A DNA stretch of 56,323 bases from assembly GCA_020724545.1 (NCBI GenBank), contig DYGR01000018.1:1-56323 (forward strand), in the 5' to 3' direction. This document shows, in pieces, positions 21,227 to 30,135 of this stretch. The translations under genes were made by a program, and so were the position numbers. Each line of letters opens with the position of its first letter. Position 1 is the stretch's first letter. A model generated the notes under the pieces. The model was not told the DNA's origin. It searched no databases and saw only the letters and a list, made by a program, of their open reading frames with translations. The DNA comes from Candidatus Methanoperedens nitratireducens. GTDB taxonomy: Archaea > Halobacteriota > Methanosarcinia > Methanosarcinales > Methanoperedenaceae.

Positions 21227-22255
21227 TCATAGCCTTCGGGATTTAATTTTCTCACACACCACCACCTCATCCCCGAACCCGAACACATGCAGAGTCCTTT
21301 CTCCTCTCAATCCCTCCTCAAGCTTTTTTCTGATATCCCAGTATCTCTCAGGCTCAATATCAAAACGCAGAACAACTTTTCCTGCTTTTTCTTCCCTGAA
21401 GATCTCCCTCATCGTATGAATATCCCTCTCAGTCCTGCCCACAACCCTGTAATTATCCTTAAAAAAAGGCGAGTCGATAATCTCTGAGGAGGTAAGAAGG
21501 ATGCGCCTCTCATCCCCCTTATAATAGAATATCTGATCGCCTGCTATTATCTGAGCCAGTTCGTTTATAAGCTCTGCCTTCACGACCGAGGGCTGCGGCT
21601 CATAAACATACGCTCTCAGGTGACCTGTTTTAATCGAAGGTGCATCAGAGGAGCAGAGATGCGATTTGCCAGGGAGCACAACCGCACTTCGCTCGCATCG
21701 TTTGAGATCATCAAAATAAAGGGTAAGTCTATTTAACTGGCCGTTTAGTGACAGGTACTCGCGCTCGCAGTCCAGGGTTATCCGTGCTGGCGGCATCTGC
21801 GGCGGGGCATGGAACGCAAACTTCTCCGTGATATCGGAGTAGAGCTTCAATATCCCGGTGATAGGAGGTTCGAGGTTCTCCAGTGTTCGCTCTTTCTCTG
21901 CTAAAGGGCGCGCAGGATCGGAGAAGATGATATCAGCATCCGATACCCGAGCTTTCGTATTCTCCGATAGCGCATCGCCAGGGATGAATTCGATATTTTT
22001 AACATTGTAGGTCTCGCAATTCTTTTTTGCATATTCAAGTTTTTTCGGATCTCTCTCAACCGCATAGACTTTCTTGCATTCTTTTGCAAAGAAGATCACC
22101 TGCCCTCCTATCCCGCAGCCCAGATCTGCTATTATATCTGTTTTCAGCCGCTTCGCTATATATTTTGCCACAATCTCAGGTGTGGCAAGCCGCAGCCCAT
22201 CCTCGTCTGATACGATCGGCTTTGTAAACTTAACAGTGCGTTTATCCCGTGTCAT
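21227..22255 (-). CDS. Class I SAM-dependent methyltransferase (THUMP-like)
   Basis: The 342-residue protein contains a Rossmann methyltransferase core with the SAM motif DLGCGIGGQVIFF (about residue 42-54), an acidic strand end (YAVERDP), a NIEFIPGDAL loop and FSDPAR (about 110), as in THUMP-like domain proteins of archaea and bacteria. The C-terminal half carries the THUMP-like substrate-binding fold. A nucleic-acid substrate, such as tRNA or rRNA, is likely but unproven. It is the last gene of a minus-strand group after the secreted protein, peptidase and aminopeptidase genes. Confidence 0.75.
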   Translation of the reverse strand: MTRDKRTVKFTKPIVSDEDGLRLATPEIVAKYIAKRLKTDIIADLGCGIGGQVIFFAKECKKVYAVERDPKKLEYAKKNCETYNVKNIEFIPGDALSENTKARVSDADIIFSDPARPLAEKERTLENLEPPITGILKLYSDITEKFAFHAPPQMPPARITLDCEREYLSLNGQLNRLTLYFDDLKRCERSAVVLPGKSHLCSSDAPSIKTGHLRAYVYEPQPSVVKAELINELAQIIAGDQIFYYKGDERRILLTSSEIIDSPFFKDNYRVVGRTERDIHTMREIFREEKAGKVVLRFDIEPERYWDIRKKLEEGLRGERTLHVFGFGDEVVVCEKIKSRRL

Positions 22256-22291
22256 TTAGATCTAGATCTTAATCTTAAAAACACCCACAGG

Positions 22292-23086
22292 CTACCCTCT
22301 TTTTATCTTAAAGAGATATATCAACAGGATGATCACAGACCCAATCCCGATAATAACCGCGCCTCTTATCTTTGATAACGCCATGGGCTTTGCTGCGCTC
22401 TCTTCTTCTTCTGATCCTGCCGGCGCAGTCGAAGTAACATTTGAGACATTAACATCAGAATTAGCATCGGGTGCCCGAAACGAAGTGTTCCCTGTCAGAT
22501 TCAGGGTTATCTCTCCCCGATCCTTTGATATCTCACTGAAGTATCCTGTAATCTCTGTATGATCTGTAATATTTTTTGTAATATTATCCATACCGCTGAT
22601 ATCTATGATATCAACCCCTGCAGGCATAGCAATGGTAACCCGGGTTTTTGCCTGCCCGAGGAACCATATGCTGCTTGCGTTAAGAATACTGTCTTTAAAC
22701 CTGTAGATGACACTGTATTCGTTCACTATAGTACCGGGTACGTGCGTCTCCCCAATTGCCTCAGGTGATAATGCAGAACCAACATCCATCATCTCGATCC
22801 CCCGTGTCTCGTTATCTATCCTGACATCCGGTTCTCCCTCAATCGTATCTTTAAGCCATTTTCGCATCTCCCTGTCTGCGTTCAGGAGCTCCCATGCATT
22901 GATAAAACTGTCATTATTGCTATCGATACTGATCCTGTACGCTATTGAATCTGTGCCTGTATAAGTCTCGATATAGTTCCATGTCATATTGTATTTATTT
23001 ACTGTAATATCATTAACCCATAAACGCTCTGCTCCTCCAGCTACTGCAGTCAGGGCTATGAGAACAAAAGCAAAAAAAAGCCTCAT
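22292..23086 (-). CDS. Secreted/membrane-anchored surface protein of unknown function
   Basis: The 264-residue protein has an N-terminal signal peptide (MRLFFAFVLIALTAVAGGAE), an extracytoplasmic beta-rich region with many potential N-glycosylation sequons (NMT, NDS, NET, NAS, NIT, NLT), a Ser/Thr/Glu stretch near residue 215-235 and a C-terminal transmembrane helix (IIGIGSVIILLIYLF) with a short basic tail. It therefore looks like an archaeal cell-surface lipoprotein-free anchor protein. The function is not recognised. It overlaps the start of the methionine aminopeptidase gene by four bases. Confidence 0.75.
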   Translation of the reverse strand: MRLFFAFVLIALTAVAGGAERLWVNDITVNKYNMTWNYIETYTGTDSIAYRISIDSNNDSFINAWELLNADREMRKWLKDTIEGEPDVRIDNETRGIEMMDVGSALSPEAIGETHVPGTIVNEYSVIYRFKDSILNASSIWFLGQAKTRVTIAMPAGVDIIDISGMDNITKNITDHTEITGYFSEISKDRGEITLNLTGNTSFRAPDANSDVNVSNVTSTAPAGSEEEESAAKPMALSKIRGAVIIGIGSVIILLIYLFKIKRG

Positions 23087-23958
23087 CTGGTTATGACCTC
23101 ACACCCGTCTGCTGTAACGATCACAGTATGTTCAGCCTGCGAGATAAGTCCGCCCTCGATCTCCTTCAGTACAGGGTATGGTCTGATTATATTAGCTTTT
23201 ACCAGTTGCACTATGGCAAAATCGATATTGCTGCCAAGCCATCTTTTCGCAAACGGCAGTGTCTTATACTTCTTTATCTCCTCAAGCAGCTTCCTGGCTG
23301 AGGGATGGCGCACAGGCTTATCTGAAACAATATGATAGATCTCAGCGTTCCCTGCATCGTAGATCTTTCCTGCACCGTCTGTGGCGAAAGGTTCTATAGC
23401 AACTATATCCCCTTCATCGAGTGTCACCCCGTGCGGCATCCTCTTGTTCGGAATCGCAGGCGGAGCATGCTGGATATACTGCTCAAGCCCGTGCCCCGTG
23501 AGGTTGATTACAGGCCTGTATCCGAATGAACTTATTGCATCCTCTATTACGCCTCCGATATCAGAGGTGTTCACACCTGCACGGATAAGCTTGATTGCCT
23601 CTGCAAGAGCAGATTCTGAAGCCTCGACAAGCTCTGGATTGCCCGAGAGATCAACAGTTATCGCGGTATCGGCAATATAGCCGTCTATATGTACCCCGAT
23701 ATCCAGCTTCACCATATCCTCTCCAAAAACCGCCTTATCATTGAACGATGGGGTTGAATGCGCTGCCTCATCATTTCTGGATATGTTCACAGGAAACGCA
23801 GGCTCACCTCCCCTCTCACGTATCAGGTTCTCGGTGAACTCAGCAACAGAAAGCAGGCTTACGCCGATATCTACCTTTTTAACAGCCTCTGCGCGTACTT
23901 CGGTGAGTATTCTCCCGGCCTGTCTGTATTTTTCTATAATCTCATCTTCCTTATTCAT
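23083..23958 (-). CDS. map: Methionine aminopeptidase, type II
   Basis: The 291-residue M24 enzyme removes the initiator methionine from nascent proteins. Metal ligands are present: Asp residues in KLDIGVHIDGYIADT (about residues 85-100), GHGLEQYIQHAPPAIP with the His (about 153), AIEPFATDG with Glu (about 188) and AEHTVIVT with Glu (near 277). The archaeal/eukaryotic type II insert after GHGLE separates it from bacterial type I. It overlaps the upstream Xaa-Pro peptidase gene by eight bases and the downstream surface-protein gene by four. Confidence 0.92.
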   Translation of the reverse strand: MNKEDEIIEKYRQAGRILTEVRAEAVKKVDIGVSLLSVAEFTENLIRERGGEPAFPVNISRNDEAAHSTPSFNDKAVFGEDMVKLDIGVHIDGYIADTAITVDLSGNPELVEASESALAEAIKLIRAGVNTSDIGGVIEDAISSFGYRPVINLTGHGLEQYIQHAPPAIPNKRMPHGVTLDEGDIVAIEPFATDGAGKIYDAGNAEIYHIVSDKPVRHPSARKLLEEIKKYKTLPFAKRWLGSNIDFAIVQLVKANIIRPYPVLKEIEGGLISQAEHTVIVTADGCEVITR

Positions 23959-25105
23959 CTAGCACCAGATTCTTCCCGAACATAGTTAAATTCTTGCATC
24001 CGCTGTGGGCCACGACCACAACATCCTCTATCCTTACTCCGCCTATTTCTCTGTAATAGAGACCGGGTTCAACCGTGACAACACAGCCTGCTCTCAGTTC
24101 CCTGCCGCTTTCGCTCAGGTTCGGGCCCTCATGGATATCAAGCCCCACCCCATGCCCTGTTGAGTGGATAAAACCCTCTGTGAACTCTCCGCTCCTGCCC
24201 CTTGCGGTCTCGTATCCCCTCTCTTCCAGTACATCGCATACGATGTTGTGAATATCACTGCCTGTGATACCTGCTCTTATCTTATTAATCGCAGCAGCCT
24301 GTGCATCCCTGACAGCAGAGTACATATCCTCCAGTTCCCCGGCAGGAGTTCCGCGTACTACCGTTCTTGTCATGTCAGAGTAGTACCTCTCTTTTTTGGA
24401 GCGCGGCACCATATCGATAACAATGGGCTCATCAGCAAGCAGATTCCCCTCTCCATGCCAGTGGGGATCACTGCTCCCCCGCCCGCACGCAATAATGATA
24501 TCAGATGCCTCGCATCCCAGTGAGAGAAGCGAGATCTCGATTATTGCCCTTACATCCTCTGCTCTGAGAGGCCCGTTCTCCTGCCACAGCACCCCGTTCC
24601 TGACAGAGGCGTTCCTGATCGCAGAAATCCCATCTGCAAGCGCCCGCTCACCCGCCCTCTGGACTTTTTCTATTGCTGCAACTTCATACTCTGTTTTTAC
24701 CTCACGCATCTCTCGAAAAGGACTTTTTACCGGGAGCACATCAAAGCTTTCCCCCCTCATGCAATCCGCAAGCTGTACCGAGAAGTTATAAGGTACTGCG
24801 ATACGCTTCACTGCCTCGGAATTTAAAAATTCAACGATCATCTCACAATACGCAGCATCAATATCCTTAAGTTTCCTGAGCTTTTCCATTATACCGTATC
24901 TGGAGGCTGGAAGTACATTCTCTACCCTGGATTCTTTTCTTGCCCTCCCAAGTTCCATGTCAGAGACAAGGAGTTTCTCGTCCCTGGAGTTGAGGTATAT
25001 GAACGGGTCATGGGCTAAAAACCCTGTCGCATAATACATATCCGCGCTGTGCGCACTTTCGCTCACCATAAGGAAAGCATCGGCATCACCAATATTCAGT
25101 TTCAT
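23951..25105 (-). CDS. Xaa-Pro aminopeptidase/dipeptidase (M24B family)
   Basis: This 384-residue two-domain M24 peptidase consists of an N-terminal creatinase-like domain (about residues 1-120) and a pita-bread catalytic domain. The metal residues are visible: VIDMVPRSKKERYYSDMTRT (Asp pair, about 229-240), GHGVGLDIHEGPNLS (His, about 318), VTVEPGLY (Glu, about 342) and GVRIEDVVVV (Glu, about 358). It is first in an operon with Map. It probably cleaves X-Pro peptide bonds for peptide recycling. Confidence 0.88.
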   Translation of the reverse strand: MKLNIGDADAFLMVSESAHSADMYYATGFLAHDPFIYLNSRDEKLLVSDMELGRARKESRVENVLPASRYGIMEKLRKLKDIDAAYCEMIVEFLNSEAVKRIAVPYNFSVQLADCMRGESFDVLPVKSPFREMREVKTEYEVAAIEKVQRAGERALADGISAIRNASVRNGVLWQENGPLRAEDVRAIIEISLLSLGCEASDIIIACGRGSSDPHWHGEGNLLADEPIVIDMVPRSKKERYYSDMTRTVVRGTPAGELEDMYSAVRDAQAAAINKIRAGITGSDIHNIVCDVLEERGYETARGRSGEFTEGFIHSTGHGVGLDIHEGPNLSESGRELRAGCVVTVEPGLYYREIGGVRIEDVVVVAHSGCKNLTMFGKNLVLDE

Positions 25106-25191
25106 TTGTTCACCTTCTTTTTCGCCCGAATATATATGCTACCGTTAAAAGCGCTGTTATTTAGTATTTGATTTTCTCTCCCTGGTTCAGG

Positions 25192-25671
25192 CTAACCAAA
25201 GGTTGCCCCGATCCAGTCACCTACATAATTTGTTATACCTATAACTATTAATGCTATGAGCAGGTGTTCCATTACTACCTTCCATGGTTTTGCTTTTTGC
25301 TGTTTTGCTATGTAGAAGCTGAAGACTCCAAGCAGAGACAGCCCCCAGACTATACTTATGATAATCGCTGTCGTGAGCGGTAATAGATAAATAGGAACAA
25401 TAAAAGTCAGTGCAAAAATAAATTTTGCAAAAAAAGTAGAGAACGTTGAGATCCATATCTCCTGTGTGGTATGCCTGTTTTCAGATTCTTCAGAGATATG
25501 AATGCCGAGCGCATCAGAGAATGCATCTGCTATCGCTATGGTCAATATGCCGCCGATAATCACAGATTTTGAATGGGTTCCGGCATGTAAACCTACAATT
25601 AATCCAAGCGTTGTGATTATCCCGGATGTTATGCCAAAGCTAAACCCCGTCCTCAAGGAATCTCTCATCAA
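25192..25671 (-). CDS. VIT1/CCC1-like integral membrane protein
   Basis: The 159-residue protein has about five hydrophobic segments and the VIT-family N-terminal pattern (GFSFGITSGIITTLGLIVGL) followed by an acidic ADAFSDALGIHISEESE loop, which in vacuolar iron transporters contributes metal binding. It is shorter than plant VIT1 and lacks its cytosolic metal-binding insertion, so iron or manganese transport is only suggested. It stands alone between the peptidase operon and a decayed fragment. Confidence 0.7.
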   Translation of the reverse strand: MMRDSLRTGFSFGITSGIITTLGLIVGLHAGTHSKSVIIGGILTIAIADAFSDALGIHISEESENRHTTQEIWISTFSTFFAKFIFALTFIVPIYLLPLTTAIIISIVWGLSLLGVFSFYIAKQQKAKPWKVVMEHLLIALIVIGITNYVGDWIGATFG

Positions 25672-25703
25672 TAATATGTAGTATCCTGATGATATATTAA
25701 TGA

Positions 25704-25925
25704 GAGGCTCAGCAGATATATGTAGGCAGAAAGAAGAGAATAAACGTGCTTATGCTTCTACTTGCCCAGTTCAAGAGTCCAATTATTCTTATCCTCATCT
25801 CTGCAGTAGTATTATCATTCTTTCTAATTGTGGCGATGTATGGCAGGAAAAAACACATACTTTCAGTGGTGCAAGCGGATCAGGCGATGATTGGTTTGAT
25901 GTGGATATTCATGTCACAACTGTAA
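25704..25925 (+). pseudogene. Remnant of a cation-transporting P-type ATPase
   Basis: The frame open from 25704 to 25925 reads LLLAQFKSPIILILISAVVLSFFLI. This is the first transmembrane region of MgtA/plasma-membrane-type P-ATPases (typical consensus: QFKSPIILILIFAAILSFFL). It then diverges and ends without the following membrane helices, phosphorylation site or ATP-binding domain. There is no Shine-Dalgarno. It is best seen as an eroded fragment; chance similarity cannot be excluded. Confidence 0.45.
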
Positions 25926-25928
25926 GAT

Positions 25929-27095
25929 ATGAATGTTATGGCATTGTTGAATGCCATTGTGGAGCGTTTCATGGCAGTGCCAGCACTATGTGTAAGCTAT
26001 ACCCCCCTTAATATTAAAAGTATAATAATAAAAATATTTGCAATTATATTTATAATTGTACTTGCAATTGTATTGCTTTATGCTACTGGGTGGACTCCTG
26101 CTACAGTAAGCAATAATACAGATCAACAGGTTCAAATAATTCAACTCACCACTTCTGTGGACGATGATTTTTTTGTCTCATGGAGTCCTGATGGAAAAAA
26201 AATTATATTTAATTCTATTAATTTCTCTTCCAATAACTACTCAACAAAATCCTCCGGGATCTGGGTAATGGACAGCGATGGTAGCAATAAAGTCCAATTA
26301 TTAAATAATACAGGCGCAGGTGTGAGTGAAGGTGGAGTATTTAGTCCGGATGGAACTAAAATTGCCTTTGAAATCGTGGAATATGTTTATGGAGCCGGGA
26401 TGGCATCGAATTCGAATATATGGGTGATGAATAGTGATGGCAGCAGCCCGGTTCAGCTTACTGCTTCGGGATTGAATGTGGCCCCGAGATGGAGCCCGGA
26501 TGGGAAGAAGATTGTTTATTATCTCGTCTCATCTGTTTCTGGAAGAAGAGATATCCGTGTTATGAACAGCGATGGTACAAACCAGTTCTCACTGACTGAT
26601 GATCTGGGAGATGCAAGTTCTGAATTCTGGACGCCGCAGTGGAGCCCGGATGGAACTAAAATTGCCCTTGTTTCAAATATTTCTGGAAAAGAGGATATCT
26701 GGATAATGAACAGCGATGGTAGTAAGAAGAAGCAATTGACCAGGAATGAGGAACCTTATTTATCTCTGAAATGGAGTCCTTCTGGAGAGAAAATCGCATT
26801 TCGTTCAAGCCACGGTGATCTCTGGATAATGGATACGGATGGAAGCCGAAAAAGTTTGCTGGCAGAAAAAATTTTTGATTATTCATTCGGTCCGGATGGA
26901 ACAAAAATAGCTTATTCTGATCTAAACAACATCTGGATAATGAACAGTGACGGCAGCAGTAAAACACAGATAGTTACAGGTAAAGACAACTTTTATCCAG
27001 TATGGAGCCCGGGTGGAAGGATGATTGCATTTACATCAAATCGAAACGGCAACTTAGATATCTGGACAATAGAACTGGAAGACTTCATGCCATGA
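25929..27095 (+). CDS. Membrane-anchored TolB/WD-like beta-propeller protein
   Basis: The 388-residue protein has an N-terminal transmembrane anchor (IIIKIFAIIFIIVLAIVLLYATGW, about residues 30-55) and then about seven repeats of a WSPDGxKI ... IWVMNSDGS pattern typical of TolB/PD40 propellers. The propeller would be extracytoplasmic. The first 28 residues are atypical, so translation may begin at a later ATG (position about 25971). The ligand or partner is unknown; these proteins are common at the surface of Methanosarcinales. It is convergent with the TPR gene. Confidence 0.78.
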   Translation: MNVMALLNAIVERFMAVPALCVSYTPLNIKSIIIKIFAIIFIIVLAIVLLYATGWTPATVSNNTDQQVQIIQLTTSVDDDFFVSWSPDGKKIIFNSINFSSNNYSTKSSGIWVMDSDGSNKVQLLNNTGAGVSEGGVFSPDGTKIAFEIVEYVYGAGMASNSNIWVMNSDGSSPVQLTASGLNVAPRWSPDGKKIVYYLVSSVSGRRDIRVMNSDGTNQFSLTDDLGDASSEFWTPQWSPDGTKIALVSNISGKEDIWIMNSDGSKKKQLTRNEEPYLSLKWSPSGEKIAFRSSHGDLWIMDTDGSRKSLLAEKIFDYSFGPDGTKIAYSDLNNIWIMNSDGSSKTQIVTGKDNFYPVWSPGGRMIAFTSNRNGNLDIWTIELEDFMP

Positions 27096-27131
27096 ACAGA
27101 AATTTCCGGACAAAATTTAAAAAGCATCAAT

Positions 27132-28454
27132 CTATTCTCTTCCCTTTAACCTCAAAGCGCCCTGTCTTACTTTGAGACCTAACCTATCAGGCACATATTC
27201 AAGGAGTTCAGGATCAAGATAGACCGCGTTTATCAATGCATGGGACGCCCTCTCATAACTGCCAAGGCTATAATAGGCTAACCCCAGGCCATGGTATGCC
27301 AGAGGGAACTCAGGATTTAGCCTTATGGCCTCCTGGAACTCCCTGAGCGCGTCCTCGTACCTGCCCACCTCAGCATAGATACTCCCGAGGTTGTTGCGGG
27401 CAGGGGAATAGTCGGGATCAAGCCGGATAGCCTCATTGAATTCCTCTATTGCTTCCTCATTTCTCTTTTGCAGGGCATAGATATCCCCCAGGTTATTATG
27501 GGCGCCAGCATAGCCGGGGTTGAGCCTGATCGCCGCTTCCAGCTCCTGGATTGCCTCATCGTATCTGCCAAGCCCTGCATATATATTACCCAGGTTGCTG
27601 TGAGCCTCTGTATATTCTGGTCTAAGCCTGATAGCCTCTTCAAGTTCCAGAATCGCTTCATCGAACATTCCCATTCTGCTGTAGGTAACAGCGAGATTGT
27701 TGTGCACTTCAATATAGCCTGGATCAAGCCTTAGCGCTTCCTTTAGCTCTTCGATTGCCTCCCCGTACCTGCCCATCTTATCATACGCGATACCCAGGTT
27801 GTTATGAATATTGTGGCTCAGGCCGATGTCAGAGGTAACACGGAAAAAAGAGTAATACTCTGTTAGAAGCCCTGAGGTCTCCTCATCCAGTCCGGATAGA
27901 TCTTTTAACTTGTAATAATTCTCTGTTCTGTGGTAATGCAGGATCCCTATTTCCCTGATCGACCCAATGCTGAAATCTACGAGTATCACTGAATTGTGTG
28001 AGAAACTGTCTATTATGATAAAGACATGAGGCCCCGAACTGGCAGCCCTTACTTCTGGTACTAGGCTGCTCAGGAGTATATAGCCAAGCTGGGTGATCGC
28101 GGCGCAGGATGCAAGGAATTCCTGCTCTTTACTTTTCTCTTCCCGAGGTATCCGGGCCCTATCCAGAACAGCAAAGATATCCTCATTCCCAGGATTCAGA
28201 CCATTAACAAGGAGTCTTATCAGCCTTGTGGGAGCATCAGGGCGGTAGTATCCCTTATGCTCCAGAAGAACCATCATGTCTCTTAGTGAACTGATCAATC
28301 CGATCGTATCCTTTGCTTCCAGAGCAGTATCTGTTGCTTGTTTTATCGAATCGAAACCTATCTCTTTAAATAATGTATCGAGTTCATCCAGGATAGCCTG
28401 TGCACTGGTATCATGATAGCCCAGATGCAAAAGCCGCTCTCTAATATCGGTCAT
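27132..28454 (-). CDS. TPR-repeat protein
   Basis: The 440-residue protein has an N-terminal helical domain (about 1-200) containing a conserved helix-rich region of unknown function. It ends with six or seven tetratricopeptide repeats from about residue 205 (units like HNNLGIAYDKMGRYGEAIEE, LEEAIRLRPEYTEAHSNLGN, LGNIYAGLGRYDEAIQELEA). TPRs mediate protein-protein contacts. The repeats are similar at the DNA level, so recombination between units is possible. There is no signal peptide, so it is cytosolic. Confidence 0.85.
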   Translation of the reverse strand: MTDIRERLLHLGYHDTSAQAILDELDTLFKEIGFDSIKQATDTALEAKDTIGLISSLRDMMVLLEHKGYYRPDAPTRLIRLLVNGLNPGNEDIFAVLDRARIPREEKSKEQEFLASCAAITQLGYILLSSLVPEVRAASSGPHVFIIIDSFSHNSVILVDFSIGSIREIGILHYHRTENYYKLKDLSGLDEETSGLLTEYYSFFRVTSDIGLSHNIHNNLGIAYDKMGRYGEAIEELKEALRLDPGYIEVHNNLAVTYSRMGMFDEAILELEEAIRLRPEYTEAHSNLGNIYAGLGRYDEAIQELEAAIRLNPGYAGAHNNLGDIYALQKRNEEAIEEFNEAIRLDPDYSPARNNLGSIYAEVGRYEDALREFQEAIRLNPEFPLAYHGLGLAYYSLGSYERASHALINAVYLDPELLEYVPDRLGLKVRQGALRLKGRE

Positions 28455-28514
28455 TTTTTATATCTTGCGGTTTCGCCCTTATCTGTTATAAACCCATCGT
28501 ACCCGGCATACAGC

Positions 28515-29570
28515 CTAAAAATGCCCTGTATTCCTGAGTTCCGCATTCGCCCGATATGCTGCAACTATCGCTCCAAGCAGGATCGGTGCTATAAAGAACC
28601 CGGCAATGCCGCCGACCAGACCGCCGCCGGTAAATGCTATAATGATCAGCATAGGGTGTATTCTTGATTGTACGTTGATAATATATGGCCTGATTAAGAG
28701 CTCAGGCAGGATTATTATCACTACGAAAGAGACTGCAAGAAAAATAATTGCGCTCTGTGTCTCCATTTCAATAAAATATCTATAGATTGCAAGTGGTACA
28801 ATCACCATCCAGCCTGCAAATATTGGAATTATTGCTGCAATGAGCATAAGAGCTGAGAGTGCCAGGACGTTTGAGAAGCCAAATATGGAGAAAATAATTA
28901 ATGACAACAGTCCATCCACGATTGCGGTATAGGCATTCCCTATGAATATCGCAGAGAGGATCCCATCAAAATGCTTGAGGAATCTTTGGGAGAAATCACC
29001 CACTTCCTGCGGGATTATATCTTTTATTCTTTCAACAAGACGGCTGCCATCAACCAGCAGGTAGAAACCGAGTAGAATAGCAATGAGGATATTAATAGCA
29101 GCAATTATCGACGTCCTGGCAATATCACCTACACGCAATTCCCTTATTATCGGTGCAAGATACGAAGTAAAATTCAATATAATATCCCTTGTCCTGTCCT
29201 GGATGAAATCCGGGAGATTCAGGCTCTCAACAAGGCTCAATAATAATCCAACCACATACTCCTGGTTTTGAATCACCCAGAGAATCTGATTGAAAAGCTC
29301 TATAATACCCAGGCCGATGATCAAAAAAAGTGGAAAAACAATAGCAAATGTAGCAATGTAGGGAGATAACCTCGGGACGTACCTGTCAAGATACTGTTTC
29401 ATAGGTCTTGCAACATATGCAAGGACTATCCCCAGGACTATGCCATCCAGCAGCGGGCGTAGAATATACAGGAACGTGGCAGTGACTAATAGAATGATAA
29501 CTGCCAGTACGATCTTCCATTTATTCTTTATTAAATTTGATACCCCATCTGTGGATTGAGTGTTCAGCAT
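28515..29570 (-). CDS. AI-2E family transporter (PerM/UPF0118)
   Basis: The 351-residue polytopic membrane protein has about eight hydrophobic segments and the AI-2E-family pattern: an N-terminal helix pair, a large extracellular loop region, then LLGFYLLVDGSRLVERI, PQEVGDFSQRFLKHFDGILSAIFIGN and a C-terminal GLVGGIAGFFIAPILLGAI. Members export diverse solutes; some act as Na+/H+ antiporters. The substrate cannot be read from sequence. The gene lies upstream of the TPR gene (61 bp apart) in the same direction. Confidence 0.85.
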   Translation of the reverse strand: MLNTQSTDGVSNLIKNKWKIVLAVIILLVTATFLYILRPLLDGIVLGIVLAYVARPMKQYLDRYVPRLSPYIATFAIVFPLFLIIGLGIIELFNQILWVIQNQEYVVGLLLSLVESLNLPDFIQDRTRDIILNFTSYLAPIIRELRVGDIARTSIIAAINILIAILLGFYLLVDGSRLVERIKDIIPQEVGDFSQRFLKHFDGILSAIFIGNAYTAIVDGLLSLIIFSIFGFSNVLALSALMLIAAIIPIFAGWMVIVPLAIYRYFIEMETQSAIIFLAVSFVVIIILPELLIRPYIINVQSRIHPMLIIIAFTGGGLVGGIAGFFIAPILLGAIVAAYRANAELRNTGHF

Positions 29571-29836
29571 TTATATAAACAATGTTCTCAGAGAATATAT
29601 AATTAATTAGCTAAAGTAATAGCTCTTACGCTATCGATTAAGCAATATAGTATAGTGCCAAATGTACAAAACCAGGCATGAATGCCTTTATGCGGTCGAA
29701 TCAGGGGGTATTTGCTCAAACAATATATGTATAGAAACGTTTATCTATTATGACTTTTTAACCCGTATATGGGAATAGGGAAGTATTCCGCTGAAAGAAT
29801 CGGATACTTTAATTTAAAATAAAGGGATGGTAGGTT

Positions 29837-30130
29837 TTGACTCTGTTATATCTGGAGTTGTTAAATGGTGCATTAGGTCAGGCTCTTATTTTATTAGTTT
29901 TAATTCTAATAAGGGACTTTAAAAAAGAGTTCTCTAATAAAGGTACCAGAGTTCAAATTCCACTTGCTTTCTTTGGGCTCAGTATAATTGTTTTTTCTAT
30001 TAAAGAACTCTATAGATATGGGCCTTTTGATAATATCGTTGATCCTGTTATTTCAGAACTATTTGAAATGCTACACCTTCTGCTGACACTGGCAGCAGTT
30101 TTTTTACTGCTGGGATTAAAAAATAGATGA
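29837..30130 (+). CDS. Small three-helix membrane protein
   Basis: The 97-residue protein starts at TTG (29837), with a weak GGTAGG ribosome site upstream. It has hydrophobic segments at about residues 5-22, 43-55 and 78-95 and a basic patch RDFKKEFSNKGTR, suggesting three transmembrane helices. It resembles membrane sensor fragments or small archaeal membrane proteins, but I recognise no family. Confidence 0.6.
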   Translation: MTLLYLELLNGALGQALILLVLILIRDFKKEFSNKGTRVQIPLAFFGLSIIVFSIKELYRYGPFDNIVDPVISELFEMLHLLLTLAAVFLLLGLKNR

Positions 30131-30135
30131 GAATC

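Noticed and set aside
25700..26011. 103-codon plus-strand frame overlapping the ATPase scrap
   Set aside because: The neighbouring frame carries the recognisable P-ATPase segment; this one has no resemblance to any family.
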